Source: Bacillota bacterium (GTDB taxonomy: Bacteria; Bacillota; Bacilli; Bacillales; Cytobacillaceae). From it: 27,594 nucleotides of DNA. This document shows positions 6,685 to 15,027 of the stretch, piece after piece (the first letter of the stretch is position 1; every line of letters starts with the position of its first letter). The stretch spans positions 1-27,594 of the forward strand of contig JAEWDX010000408.1 of NCBI GenBank assembly GCA_023389895.1. Direction: 5' to 3'. The notes under the pieces are model-generated. The model was not told the DNA's origin. It worked only from the letters and a program-made list of their open reading frames with translations, and ran no database searches. The position numbers and the translations under genes are program-made.

Positions 6685-7317
6685 ATGAAACGAATTTTAC
6701 TCGTTGAAGATCAAGTCATTGTTCGTCAAGGCATAAAAATAATGATTGAACAAGAAAAAAGCTTGCGAGTAGTAGCAGAAGCAGGGGATGGAATCGAAGC
6801 CATTTCGAGTATGAATCTTCATGCGATTGATTGTGTTGTCATGGATATACGAATGCCAAAAATGAATGGAATTGAAGCCGCTCGGATCATTAGACAACGC
6901 TTTCCTAATGTGAAAATTTTAATGCTAACGACCTTTAATGATGATGAATATGCTCTGCAATCGTTAAGGGATGGAGTCAATGGATTTTTACTAAAAACAG
7001 CTGAGCGTGAAGAACTGATTAAAGCGATTTTTAGTTGTTTAGATGGTGGCATGCCACTTGATAAAGATGTAACGGCAAAGGTTATGCCGCGCTTGCTTCA
7101 GCAAATAAAAATGGAAGCAGCAGACATTCCTTTAACACAAAGAGAAATAGCTATTGTTCGTCAAGTTGGTAAAGGTATGACGAATAAGGAGATAGCAAAT
7201 GAACTGCACTTATCAATTGGAACGATAAAAAACCATATTACTTCAATTTTACAAAAACTGGAACTGCGAGATCGAACTCAGCTTGCTATTTATGCGGTTA
7301 GGAATGATTTAAGTTAA
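6685..7317 (+). CDS. NarL/FixJ-family response regulator
   Basis: A 210-residue regulator starting immediately after the kinase stop, with GGAGGA in the kinase 3' end. The receiver domain (about 1-120) has the acidic pair ED at 8-9, phosphoacceptor Asp54 in VVMDIRMP, switch Thr82/83 and Lys104. The LuxR-type HTH (about 145-205) reads LTQREIAIVRQVGKGMTNKE then IANELHLSIGTIKNHITSIL. All catalytic residues are intact. Its likely target is the ABC operon at 7684-11002, with the direct repeat at 7582-7624 as candidate binding site. Corresponds in position to LnrK (YfiK) of B. subtilis. Confidence 0.9.
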   Translation: MKRILLVEDQVIVRQGIKIMIEQEKSLRVVAEAGDGIEAISSMNLHAIDCVVMDIRMPKMNGIEAARIIRQRFPNVKILMLTTFNDDEYALQSLRDGVNGFLLKTAEREELIKAIFSCLDGGMPLDKDVTAKVMPRLLQQIKMEAADIPLTQREIAIVRQVGKGMTNKEIANELHLSIGTIKNHITSILQKLELRDRTQLAIYAVRNDLS

Positions 7318-7373
7318 GCAAAGCCTGGATCTCCCTTTTTGCTTACTGCCATGAGGTTGATTTTTTTACGCAT

Positions 7374-7500
7374 GTTCAGAGAATCGTTCTTAATCCACAG
7401 CGATGAGTTCGATTCTTTTAATTTTGTCCAAAGAATCCCACTTAGTCCTGAGCAGCCCCTCGTTAATCGACTAACAGTCCAGAGAATCACCCCTTTTTAC
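7374..7500. repeat. Degenerate tandem repeat, period 51-52 bp
   Basis: The 12-base word GT(T/C)CA(G/A)AGAATC occurs at 7374-7385, 7426-7437 and 7477-7488. Flanking similarity (CTTAATCCACAGC versus CTTAGTCCTGAGC) shows three decayed units of about 52 bases. The first unit also contains the dyad AGAATCG / CGATTCT (7380-7386, 7410-7416). A 70-codon open frame crosses the array (7339-7551), but it looks like a by-product of the repeats. The rest of the 7318-7683 gap holds a hairpin straight after the regulator stop (TAAGCAAA / TTTGCTTA, 7315-7345) and the candidate operator at 7582-7624. Confidence 0.6.
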
Positions 7501-7581
7501 ATGCCTATCCCTCTGAAAAAATTAATAAATTCTCATGAATCAGCAACTTAAAGGATATATTTTTGTGAATACCTCAAAAAA

Positions 7582-7656
7582 ATGACGGAGGTCATGGTTA
7601 TCTGAGTGTTTTTATGACGGAGGTTAGTGGGAAGTCAAAATAATTAAACTTAAAAT
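7582..7656 (+). promoter_or_regulatory. Candidate response-regulator operator and promoter of the ABC exporter operon
   Basis: ATGACGGAGGT is repeated exactly at 7582-7592 and 7614-7624, a 32-bp (three-turn) period. The first copy extends to a perfect dyad ATGAC-GGAG-GTCAT. A -10-like TAAAAT (7651-7656) has no recognisable -35 box at 17 bp. Instead the second repeat covers about -48 to -38 from the expected start, the classical position for an activator. This fits control of the ABC genes by the adjacent response regulator. The repeats are seen; the regulator assignment is inferred. Confidence 0.5.
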
Positions 7657-7683
7657 ATGGATAACAAGGAGAGTGAGTAAGTA

Positions 7684-8616
7684 ATGCTTGAAACGATTGA
7701 CATTACAAAGCAGTTTAAGAAGCATACAGTGGTGGATGGGGTTAACATGCATATTGAATTTGGTGAGACGGTTGGTTTATTAGGACCGAATGGAGCAGGA
7801 AAGTCTACGACGATTTCAATGATTTCTTCCCTCGTGCCTCCAACGTCTGGTGATATCCGCTTCAGACGTGAAAGTATTTTGAAAAATGCTGGGGAGTTAA
7901 GAAAGGTTCTTGGAGTAGTCCCACAAGAAATCGCGATTTATTCGGATTTGACTGCAAAAGAAAATCTCCTTTTTTTCGGGAGAATCCACCGCTTAACAGG
8001 AAAGCAGCTACAAAAAAAGGTAGATGAAATACTTGAGCAGATTGGATTGACCGAACATAAAAAGGAGATTACGAAGAATTTCTCTGGAGGAATGAAGCGT
8101 AGACTAAATATTGGCGCAAGCCTTATGCATAATCCAGAAATGCTTATTATGGATGAACCAACAGTCGGAATTGATCCACAGTCGCGCAATTATATTCTCG
8201 AAACAGTTAAACGCTTGAATCAGGAAAAGGGGATGTCCATTTTATATACAAGTCATTATATGGAGGAGGTCGAATTTCTATGTGACCGCATCTATATAAT
8301 GGATAAAGGGCAAATTATCGCAGCAGGAACGAAAGATGAGATTAAAGGTATTCTTTCAGCGGAAAAAACATTAGTTGTGAAAGTGGAGAATATGAAGGAA
8401 ACTTTCATCGAATGCATTCGCCACGAAGGTGTTGTAAAAGATGTGCAAGCTACTGAACAAACGATTACGATTACGCTTCCAAAAGCAGTTAATTTCTTTA
8501 CTCGACTTTTTCAATTAGCCGAAGAAACAAGAACAACTATTATTTCAACAGAGGCAAAAACACCGACACTTGAAGATGTTTTTCTGCATCTTACTGGCCG
8601 GGCATTGCGAGATTAG
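7684..8616 (+). CDS. ABC exporter ATP-binding protein (DrrA/LnrL-type)
   Basis: A 310-residue nucleotide-binding protein with Walker A GPNGAGKS (34-41), Q-loop Gln81, signature FSGGMKRR (133-140), Walker B LIMDEP (153-158) and switch His191. The C-terminal extension (about 220-310) is typical of drug-export ATPases of the DrrA class. It starts at ATG 7684 behind AAGGAGAG. It heads a three-gene operon with two ABC-2 permeases, downstream of a two-component pair. The order and sizes match B. subtilis lnrLMN (yfiLMN), a linearmycin and polyene resistance pump. Substrate here is unproven. Confidence 0.9.
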   Translation: MLETIDITKQFKKHTVVDGVNMHIEFGETVGLLGPNGAGKSTTISMISSLVPPTSGDIRFRRESILKNAGELRKVLGVVPQEIAIYSDLTAKENLLFFGRIHRLTGKQLQKKVDEILEQIGLTEHKKEITKNFSGGMKRRLNIGASLMHNPEMLIMDEPTVGIDPQSRNYILETVKRLNQEKGMSILYTSHYMEEVEFLCDRIYIMDKGQIIAAGTKDEIKGILSAEKTLVVKVENMKETFIECIRHEGVVKDVQATEQTITITLPKAVNFFTRLFQLAEETRTTIISTEAKTPTLEDVFLHLTGRALRD

Positions 8617-8627
8617 GAGGAATTCGT

Positions 8628-9902
8628 ATGATCGGAGCGTTTTTTAAAAAGCAATTACTCGTATTTATCCGGAATCCGAAAGTAATCATGATGCAGCTTG
8701 TAATGCCACTTGTTCTCATCTCTATATTAGGATTTGCACTGAAAGGGATGTTTGAAGCGGATAAGTCGCCAATTGAGGCAAAAATTGCTTATGTTTCTCA
8801 TGGAAATGAAGAGCAAGATATAGAGGACTTTAAGATTGAGCTTGAGAAAAGTGAATTGCCAGCTGAAGTAAAGGGAGCAATTGAACTTGGGCTCGAACAA
8901 ATGCTGCCAATGAAATTAATGAAAGAAGCAGTTTTTAACAATAGTGAAGTAAAGGAGTTCATTGATTTTGAAGAAAAACAACCGCAGCAGTTATCGGCTC
9001 TAAAAAAAGACAAAGAGTATGCAGTCATTATTGAAGTACCAGAGAAATTTACTTATCAATTATTCATGTCGTTATTTTTATCAGCAAATAAAGAAAGTGT
9101 GAAACCGGAGTTTACACTTTATCAAAATAATAAAAAAGAGCTTGCGGCCCAATTAGTGACGGAAATGACAGAACAATTTCAGCATCAATATACGCTTCAT
9201 ACGACTTTAGCGCAAAAAGGTATTTATATAGATGCGGCAGTTCAACAATCTGAGGGAATGACAATTTCCAAACAAGCAATATCTTCTGTAAAGCCTGTTT
9301 CAGCAATGGTCTATTATTTGCTTGGAATTAGTATGATGTTCGTGCTCTATATTGCTTCTGATACAGGTTCGTTTGCATTTGCTGAAAAAGAATCAAATGT
9401 TTTTACGCGAATTATTTTATCAGGTGCATCAAGCTTTTCGTATTTAATTGGTAATTTTATTTCTGCTGTGATGATTGCGTTTCTGCAATTAGCCATCATC
9501 TTTGGATTTACAAGAATTGTTTATGGAGTTGTTTGGGATGATTTTATTGGATTTCTCGTTATTACATTGTGCATTGCAGGTGCGGTTGGCGGGTTTGCTG
9601 TTGTCTTGACAGCTTTAAATTATCGTTTTCATTCACAGGCAATATCTAATTTCTTCTCCAATGTAGTAGTTACGATGCTTGCATTATTAGGCGGTACATT
9701 CGTTCCTATGAAATCCGTATCTGAAACGATTGCTGCGATCGGAGCGTATACGCCGAATGGGGCAGCAATGAATGCGTATTTACAAGTGTATCAAGGCTAT
9801 GGATTACATTCGGTTGTTCCACAGCTTATAACGCTTTGCGGCCTTGGAATCGTGTTCATTATACTTGGTACATTCCTTTTTCCGAAAGAGGTGAAGCAAT
9901 AA
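8628..9902 (+). CDS. ABC-2 type permease 1 (LnrM-like)
   Basis: A 424-residue ABC-2 membrane subunit. It has an N-terminal TM (about 18-37), a large external domain of about 190 residues, then five TM helices from about residue 225 onward. The conserved ABC-2 stretch FFSNVVVTMLALLGGTFVPM is present. The long external loop is charged and probably helical. The start ATG 8628 has GGAGGAATTC in front, 11 bases after the ATPase stop. It should form a heterodimeric channel with the next gene. Confidence 0.87.
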   Translation: MIGAFFKKQLLVFIRNPKVIMMQLVMPLVLISILGFALKGMFEADKSPIEAKIAYVSHGNEEQDIEDFKIELEKSELPAEVKGAIELGLEQMLPMKLMKEAVFNNSEVKEFIDFEEKQPQQLSALKKDKEYAVIIEVPEKFTYQLFMSLFLSANKESVKPEFTLYQNNKKELAAQLVTEMTEQFQHQYTLHTTLAQKGIYIDAAVQQSEGMTISKQAISSVKPVSAMVYYLLGISMMFVLYIASDTGSFAFAEKESNVFTRIILSGASSFSYLIGNFISAVMIAFLQLAIIFGFTRIVYGVVWDDFIGFLVITLCIAGAVGGFAVVLTALNYRFHSQAISNFFSNVVVTMLALLGGTFVPMKSVSETIAAIGAYTPNGAAMNAYLQVYQGYGLHSVVPQLITLCGLGIVFIILGTFLFPKEVKQ

Positions 9903-11002
9903 TGATTGGTTTGCTTTTAGCTAAACTGCAAAAATTTATCCGCAATCCATGGATATTTGTGATCATGGTTATTTTTACACTTGTATTCGCTTATTTAATG
10001 GGTGGAAATAATAATGTTCAAACAGTTCCGATTGCTGAAGATAGTGAAAATAGGTTGACAGACTCTTTTTTAGAACAATTAAATACATCTAATGAGCTTG
10101 TTTTTAAGCCAATGATAAAGGATGAGTTGCTGGAAAAGGTTCAAGGCAATGAGGCTGACGCAGGAGTATTGCTTACAGATGATGGTTACAGACTCGTTTA
10201 TTCAGTAGAATCACAAAATTTAAGAGTGATTGAGCAAAAACTTGCACAAATAAGTGCAAGTCAAAATGAAAGACAGCTGCTACTTACTGTCGGCTCCTTG
10301 CATGGGCTAACGGCAAATGATGTTGATGATGTATTGAAAAAGGTAGATGAAGAACCAGTGTTTTCAACCAAGTCGGAAACGTTTAGCGGTGAGAATTCGT
10401 TTATTTATAATAGCAGATTGCAAGGCATATTTGGCTTTTCCCTCTTTTTCGTCATTTATACGATTGCTACTCTCGTTGCAGAGCTTTTTGAAGAAAGGGA
10501 AATGGGAATCCGTGACCGCCTTATTCTATCTCCTGTCCGAAAATGGGAAATGTATAGTGCAAATTTAATTTATAGTTTTGTCCTTGGCTATGTGCAAATA
10601 GCACTCATCTTCTTTGTTTTTCATTTTGCAGCAAAGATTGATTTCTACGGAGGGATGGGGAAAGCTTTAATTGCTTTAGTACCATATGTATTTGCGATTG
10701 TTGCTTTTGCGATGTTCCTCACTGGATTAGCGCAAAGTAATCGTCAGTATAACGCGTTTATAGCACTAGCTACAGTTAGCTTAGCGATGCTTGGAGGAGC
10801 CTATTGGCCACTTGAAATCGTAACCTCCCCCATTTTGCAAGCATTATCGAAGATTTCACCGATCACGTATGGAATGGAAATTTTAAAGGGAGTAACGATT
10901 TATCAATTGCCACTATCGGAACTACTGTTTCCAATTAGCATGCTGCTGTTAATTGGTGTTATATTGATGGGAATTGGGATTAATGCAATGGAACGAAGGT
11001 AA
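9902..11002 (+). CDS. ABC-2 type permease 2 (LnrN-like)
   Basis: A 366-residue ABC-2 permease with the same layout: a TM near residues 17-35, an external domain to about 170, then TM helices including GIFGFSLFFVIYTIATLVAEL and LATVSLAMLGGAYWPLEIVT. I chose ATG 9902, which overlaps the stop of permease 1 by one base (TAATG) and has GAGGTG eight bases upstream. An in-frame upstream ATG at 9836 lies inside permease 1 and adds non-homologous residues. Translational coupling predicts equal amounts of the two permeases. I see no strong terminator right after it. The region 11003-11190 holds only a weak TAGCT/AGCTA hairpin and no clear promoter. Confidence 0.87.
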   Translation: MIGLLLAKLQKFIRNPWIFVIMVIFTLVFAYLMGGNNNVQTVPIAEDSENRLTDSFLEQLNTSNELVFKPMIKDELLEKVQGNEADAGVLLTDDGYRLVYSVESQNLRVIEQKLAQISASQNERQLLLTVGSLHGLTANDVDDVLKKVDEEPVFSTKSETFSGENSFIYNSRLQGIFGFSLFFVIYTIATLVAELFEEREMGIRDRLILSPVRKWEMYSANLIYSFVLGYVQIALIFFVFHFAAKIDFYGGMGKALIALVPYVFAIVAFAMFLTGLAQSNRQYNAFIALATVSLAMLGGAYWPLEIVTSPILQALSKISPITYGMEILKGVTIYQLPLSELLFPISMLLLIGVILMGIGINAMERR

Positions 11003-11190
11003 TTTGTATAGAAAAATATGGGAATGTAAATCTGACCCCTCTAGCTTTTCAGCTAATGCATGTTTTTGTTATGATAAAGTGAAACTCAGTTAGCAGAAGA
11101 TATTAATTAGCCATTTCTGATTGGTAGTTGAACGAATCACGATAAAAAGTTTTTTTTTGCATTAGAAGCTAGGCAGCTAGGGGGAGAAGA

Positions 11191-12234
11191 ATGGATGCAT
11201 TTCTGGAGTTTATTACTTCGTACGATAATCTGAAAAATATTGGAATCACGGTTGGGATTTTTCTGCTGTTTTTAATTTTTAGGAAAATTTTCACAAAGTA
11301 TGTGTTCGCACTTCTTTTGAAAATCGGAAGAAAAGCACCAGGAGATTTGCTTTCACAAATCTTTCTTGCTTATGAGAAACCTATACAATGGCTGTTTATT
11401 GTCATTGGTATTTACTTATCTGCACAGTATTTTCCGCATTTTAATGAGAAGAATGCGTTATTTTCAAATACAATGAGCTCATCAATTATTATCATTATTA
11501 GTTGGGGCCTTTACAATCTTGCTTCCTCATCTTCTATGCTTTTAATCAAAATTAATGAAAAAACAAGCTTTGAAATCGATCAAATTCTTATTCCGTTTTT
11601 ATCGAAAGCATTGCGAGTAGTTATCATTGCCATCACAATTAGTATCGTTGCCCAAGAATTCGATTATGATGTAAATGGCTTTGTTGCTGGGTTGGGCATC
11701 GGTGGTTTGGCCTTTGCCTTAGCTGCTAAAGACGCACTAGGAAATCTATTCGGTGGGATCGTCATTATTACGGAAAAACCTTTTTCGATCGGTGATTGGA
11801 TTAAGACGTCGAGTGTGGAAGGAATTGTTGAAGATATTACGTTCCGCAGTACAAAGGTACGAACATTTGCACAGGCACTTGTAACGGTTCCAAATGCAAC
11901 ATTGTCGAATGAGGCTATTATGAACTGGAGCAAGGCTGGAAAAAGACAAATTACCTTTAATCTAAAGCTCTCACTTAAAACGTCGCAGGAAAAATTAAAG
12001 GCAATCGTCGAGGAGATTGAAAGTTATCTTAAGAACAATTCCGACATTCATCATGAGACGATTAATGTTACCTTTGATCAATACAGTGAAAGTGGTTTAG
12101 AGATTTTATTGTTTTTCTACACAAAAACCGTCGATTGGGGAGAGTATTTAAAGGTAAAGGAAGAAATAAATTACAAAGTGATGGATATTCTTGAAAAAGC
12201 AATGTCTGAAGCGAATAGCCCAGCAGAAAATTAA
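11191..12234 (+). CDS. MscS-family mechanosensitive ion channel
   Basis: A 347-residue small-conductance mechanosensitive channel homologue. Four hydrophobic segments lie in residues 15-155. They are followed by the pore-lining TM3-type helix GFVAGLGIGGLAFALAAKDA (about 163-182) with the characteristic Gly/Ala spacing. The beta domain follows with FGGIVIITEKPFSIGDWIK, VEGIVEDITFRSTKVRTF and VPNATLSNEAIMNWS, then an alpha-beta cytoplasmic vestibule. It opens on membrane tension to release solutes during hypo-osmotic shock. Start ATG 11191 has GGGGGAGAAG in front. It is a single gene ending at a strong inverted repeat. Confidence 0.9.
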   Translation: MDAFLEFITSYDNLKNIGITVGIFLLFLIFRKIFTKYVFALLLKIGRKAPGDLLSQIFLAYEKPIQWLFIVIGIYLSAQYFPHFNEKNALFSNTMSSSIIIIISWGLYNLASSSSMLLIKINEKTSFEIDQILIPFLSKALRVVIIAITISIVAQEFDYDVNGFVAGLGIGGLAFALAAKDALGNLFGGIVIITEKPFSIGDWIKTSSVEGIVEDITFRSTKVRTFAQALVTVPNATLSNEAIMNWSKAGKRQITFNLKLSLKTSQEKLKAIVEEIESYLKNNSDIHHETINVTFDQYSESGLEILLFFYTKTVDWGEYLKVKEEINYKVMDILEKAMSEANSPAEN

Positions 12235-12270
12235 ATGGAGCGTGCTTTCGAGTATGAAAGCTTGATTTAA

Positions 12271-12309
12271 AAGAAGCGATCTCAAGATGTTAAAGTGAGA
12301 TCGCTTCTT
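12271..12309. terminator. Bidirectional terminator between convergent mscS-like and aminotransferase genes
   Basis: A perfect 14-bp inverted repeat, AAGAAGCGATCTCA (12271-12284) with TGAGATCGCTTCTT (12296-12309), has an 11-base loop. The T run is short on both strands and somewhat better on the minus strand (TTCTTTTAA). It sits between two converging genes. Confidence 0.7.
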
Positions 12310-12369
12310 CAGATAAATCGTATTTTTCAAAGCTACTAAAGAATCGCTGATTCAATCCGTTTTGCGTGG

Positions 12370-13527
12370 TTATTTTCTATGTGCAGCTAAAAATACCTCT
12401 TGTGCAGCTTTCACTCCAGCCCCGAGTTCAAATGAGTAAGAAAAGTCTTGTAAACCTGCCTCCATTAACGATACAGCTTGAAGGACATCGCTCGGGAAAC
12501 AATAACCCATATGACCAAATCTAAACATTTTTCCTTGCAAATGACCAAGACCGCCGGCAAAATCTAGATGGTATTTCTGTTTCAGATGTCCAATAAACTC
12601 ACCAAGATTAAGTCCTTCTGGTGTAAGAATGGCTGTGATCGTTGGTGAAGCATATTCATCATCTGTTAACAGTTCAATATTGAGTGCACCCATTGCCTTA
12701 CGAACCATATTTTTCATTAATTCATGTCTTGCAACGGTTTGGGTGAATCCACCCTCTTCATCAATTAAATCACAGACAGCAGAGAGTCCATAGATGAGCG
12801 TAACTGCTGGTGTGTTAGGTGTCATGCCTTTTGCAGCCCAGTCTCGGTAGCTTAACAGATTTAAGTAATAGGAAGGAGTTTTGTTCTCTTCGATAACCTT
12901 CCATGTTTTATCACTCACACTAAGCAGCGCCATTCCCGGAGGAAGCATCATTGCCTTTTGTGATCCTGTTACTAAAATGTCAATTCCCCAATTATCCATT
13001 TCTGCCGGTGCTCCGCCAATGCAGCTAACACCATCGACAATAAATAAGGCATCTGTTTGTGAATGAACGACCTCCGCTAATTTTTCAATTGGATTAAGGA
13101 TTCCTGTTGACGTTTCGTTATATGTAGCAAAAACAGCTTTAATATCCTTTAATGGTTTTAAAAACTCACTTAGATCTTCTTCTGTACAAGCCTTGCCCCA
13201 TTCCTTTTCAAGCTTGTGAACATTGAAGCCATATTTTTCACAAATGGAAACAAAGTAATCACCAAATGCGCCAACAGTTATGACAACTACATTTTCCCCT
13301 TTGGAAACAGTGTTGACAGCTGCAGCTTCTAATGCAGCAGTTCCGCCGGAAGGAAGGAGTAAAATATCTTGAGCTGTACCGAAAATGGGTTTGACACGAT
13401 TTGTCGTTTCTCTGTAAAGTTGAACAAATTCACTGCTGCGATGACTTATAATATCATGGCTCATTGCAAGCTGAACTTTTTTCGGAATCGGAGTAGGACC
13501 TGGGTGTCTTAAAATATTTTCATACAT
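12370..13527 (-). CDS. Class V PLP aminotransferase (alanine/serine--glyoxylate type)
   Basis: A 385-residue fold-type I aminotransferase. It begins MYENILRHPGPTPIPKKVQL, the usual serine--pyruvate / alanine--glyoxylate aminotransferase N-terminus. It has LLPSGGTAALEAA for phosphate binding, FIVDGVSCIGGAPAEMD with Asp165, and the PLP lysine at residue 191 in TGSQKAMMLPPG. Length is complete. Relatives include B. subtilis PucG, a purine-catabolic ureidoglycine--glyoxylate enzyme, and photorespiratory-type transaminases, so the exact amino donor cannot be fixed. No purine-degradation genes are nearby. The start has AGGAGG eight bases upstream on the minus strand. It is transcribed alone, opposite to its neighbours. 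Confidence 0.85.
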   Translation of the reverse strand: MYENILRHPGPTPIPKKVQLAMSHDIISHRSSEFVQLYRETTNRVKPIFGTAQDILLLPSGGTAALEAAAVNTVSKGENVVVITVGAFGDYFVSICEKYGFNVHKLEKEWGKACTEEDLSEFLKPLKDIKAVFATYNETSTGILNPIEKLAEVVHSQTDALFIVDGVSCIGGAPAEMDNWGIDILVTGSQKAMMLPPGMALLSVSDKTWKVIEENKTPSYYLNLLSYRDWAAKGMTPNTPAVTLIYGLSAVCDLIDEEGGFTQTVARHELMKNMVRKAMGALNIELLTDDEYASPTITAILTPEGLNLGEFIGHLKQKYHLDFAGGLGHLQGKMFRFGHMGYCFPSDVLQAVSLMEAGLQDFSYSFELGAGVKAAQEVFLAAHRK

Positions 13528-13577
13528 AATTACTTACCTCCTCTTATTGTCTCGCTCCAACCTTTAGATCATAAACG

Positions 13578-13607
13578 AAGCTGTCATAAGGTAAAAAGGG
13601 ACAGCTT
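13578..13607. promoter_or_regulatory. Dyad AAGCTGTC/GACAGCTT in the divergent aminotransferase-fosB intergenic region
   Basis: A perfect 8-bp inverted repeat (13578-13585 and 13600-13607) with a 14-base spacer lies 51-80 bases upstream of the aminotransferase start on the minus strand. No T run follows on either strand, so it is more likely an operator or leader hairpin than a terminator. A weak minus-strand promoter (TTGGAA at 13664-13669, then TTTAAA near 13640) could place it in the leader RNA. Confidence 0.35.
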
Positions 13608-13670
13608 GCTAACGGATCATCTGATGTTTGAAGCGACAATTTAAAATTAGCGAATTTTTAATATTCCAAC

Positions 13671-13676
13671 TATAAT
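13671..13676 (+). promoter_or_regulatory. Possible -10 box of the fosB cluster promoter
   Basis: A perfect TATAAT lies 78 bases before fosB. The matching -35 position (TTAGCG at 13647-13652, 18-bp spacer) is poor. The assignment rests mainly on the -10 box and its position. Confidence 0.35.
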
Positions 13677-13753
13677 GATAACATATAAATATTATTTCTA
13701 GTAGGAAACATTTAATACTAGTATTTATTGAAATCATTCAGGCTGGTGAGCAA

Positions 13754-14173
13754 ATGAACATACAGGGAATCAATCATTTATTATTTTCAGTCTCTAATTT
13801 AGAAAGAGCAATTGATTTTTATCAAAAAGTTTTGAATGCAAAGCTGTTAGTTAAGGGAAGGAGTACCGCCTATTTTGATTTGAATGGATTGTGGCTCGCT
13901 TTGAATGTAGAGAAGGATATTCCACGTGAGGAGATTCATCAATCGTATACTCACATTGCTTTTACGATAGAAGAAAAAGATTTTGATGATTGGGATAGAA
14001 AGCTAAATGAATTACAGGTGAATATTCTGATAGGGCGGTCTAGGGATGAAAAAGATAAAAAATCCATTTACTTTACCGATCCCGACGGGCATAAATTTGA
14101 ATTTCATACCGGATCATTAAAAGACCGATTGGATTATTATAAGCAGGAAAAGAGTCATATGGAGTTTTTCTAA
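13754..14173 (+). CDS. fosB: Metallothiol transferase FosB (fosfomycin resistance)
   Basis: A 139-residue VOC-superfamily enzyme closely matching FosB along its length: GINHLLFSVSNLERAIDFY, the SYTHIAFTI strand, GR.RD...SIYFTDPDGHKFEFHTG, and the C-terminal LDYYKQEKSHMEFF. FosB opens the epoxide of fosfomycin by adding bacillithiol, using a divalent metal bound by His8, His67 and Glu116, all present here. The N-terminal Cys of well-studied FosB proteins (Cys9, in INHLCFSV) is Leu10 here. It heads a same-strand run of genes with an AraC regulator and two further VOC proteins. Start ATG 13754 is preceded by GGTGAG. Confidence 0.93.
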   Translation: MNIQGINHLLFSVSNLERAIDFYQKVLNAKLLVKGRSTAYFDLNGLWLALNVEKDIPREEIHQSYTHIAFTIEEKDFDDWDRKLNELQVNILIGRSRDEKDKKSIYFTDPDGHKFEFHTGSLKDRLDYYKQEKSHMEFF

Positions 14174-14196
14174 ATGAACGCTTTAGGGTGATAAAA

Positions 14197-14961
14197 ATGG
14201 ATAAGGATCTTCTGAATGCTGTTGAAGAAGCAATTGAATATATGAGAAATCATTTAGAAGCAGATATTACGTCTGAGGAATTAGCTGATAAATATTGCTA
14301 CAGTACATATCATTTCTTAAGAGCTTTCAAGGAAGTAACAGGTGTGACCCCTCGACATTTTTTATCTGCATTAAGGATTGATGCGAGTAAACAAATACTA
14401 TTTACTCCATCAAGCTCAATACTAAAAACCTTGTTAAGCGTCGGTTATAAAAGTATTGGATCCTATAGTTCCAAATTCAAACAATATGTAGGACAATCTC
14501 CAAAAAAATTCAAATCAGAATTTGAGTTATTATATCATTTTATTAATCTTTATAAAGATAAGAAGAGCTATCAAACTTTACCGATAGCATTTTCAGCAAT
14601 TACATGTCATATTAAGGCACCTCCAAATTTTAACGGTTTAGTATTTGTTGGGCTTTTCCCCCGACCAATTCCAGATCAAAAGCCTATTGAAGGTACCGTT
14701 TTGCTAAATGAAGGGATATGCACCTTTACACATGTTCCGAAAGGCACTTACTACATATTAGCTGCTGCTATTCATTGGAGTAAAAACCCTAAGGATTATT
14801 TCATACTAGATAAATCACTACGGGGAAAATTTGAACAGCCGATTGTAGTTGGAGATGACACAATGATCGAAGCTGAAATTTTATTAAGAGATCCAAGACC
14901 ATATGATCCACCTATTTTAATCAATCTACCGTTGCTCCTTCTTGAAAAAGATAGGAAATAA
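14197..14961 (+). CDS. AraC-family regulator with unassigned C-terminal domain
   Basis: A 254-residue protein with an N-terminal AraC DNA-binding domain (about 5-107): two HTH units, SEELADKYCYSTYHFLRAFK and LKTLLSVGYKSIGSYSSKFK, ending in the family motif QYVGQSPKKFK. The C-terminal ~140 residues are beta-rich, with CHIKAPPNFNGLVFVGLFPR and VPKGTYYILAAAIHW. I do not recognise them as a standard effector domain; they could bind a ligand or be a carboxypeptidase-regulatory-like beta sandwich. I prefer ATG 14197 with AGGGTG six bases upstream over GTG 14188. It lies 23 bases after fosB and 66 before a VOC gene, so it may control the cluster. Confidence 0.8.
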   Translation: MDKDLLNAVEEAIEYMRNHLEADITSEELADKYCYSTYHFLRAFKEVTGVTPRHFLSALRIDASKQILFTPSSSILKTLLSVGYKSIGSYSSKFKQYVGQSPKKFKSEFELLYHFINLYKDKKSYQTLPIAFSAITCHIKAPPNFNGLVFVGLFPRPIPDQKPIEGTVLLNEGICTFTHVPKGTYYILAAAIHWSKNPKDYFILDKSLRGKFEQPIVVGDDTMIEAEILLRDPRPYDPPILINLPLLLLEKDRK

Positions 14962-15027
14962 GCAATCTAGGAGAAAAAAACAATGTAATTTCTAGATAAA
15001 ATAGAGCTTACAAAAGGAGGAGATGTT

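Noticed and set aside
7339..7551. A 70-codon open frame in the gap between the response regulator and the ABC operon
   Set aside because: It runs through the ~52-bp degenerate repeats, has no ribosome binding site and no recognisable protein features. The repeat explains its residues.
11042..11055. A terminator after the LnrN-like permease
   Set aside because: TAGCT/AGCTA is only a 5-bp stem, and the T run does not follow directly.
13528..13753. A T-box or other riboswitch in the aminotransferase leader
   Set aside because: No T-box sequence or terminator/antiterminator pair could be seen; only an isolated dyad.
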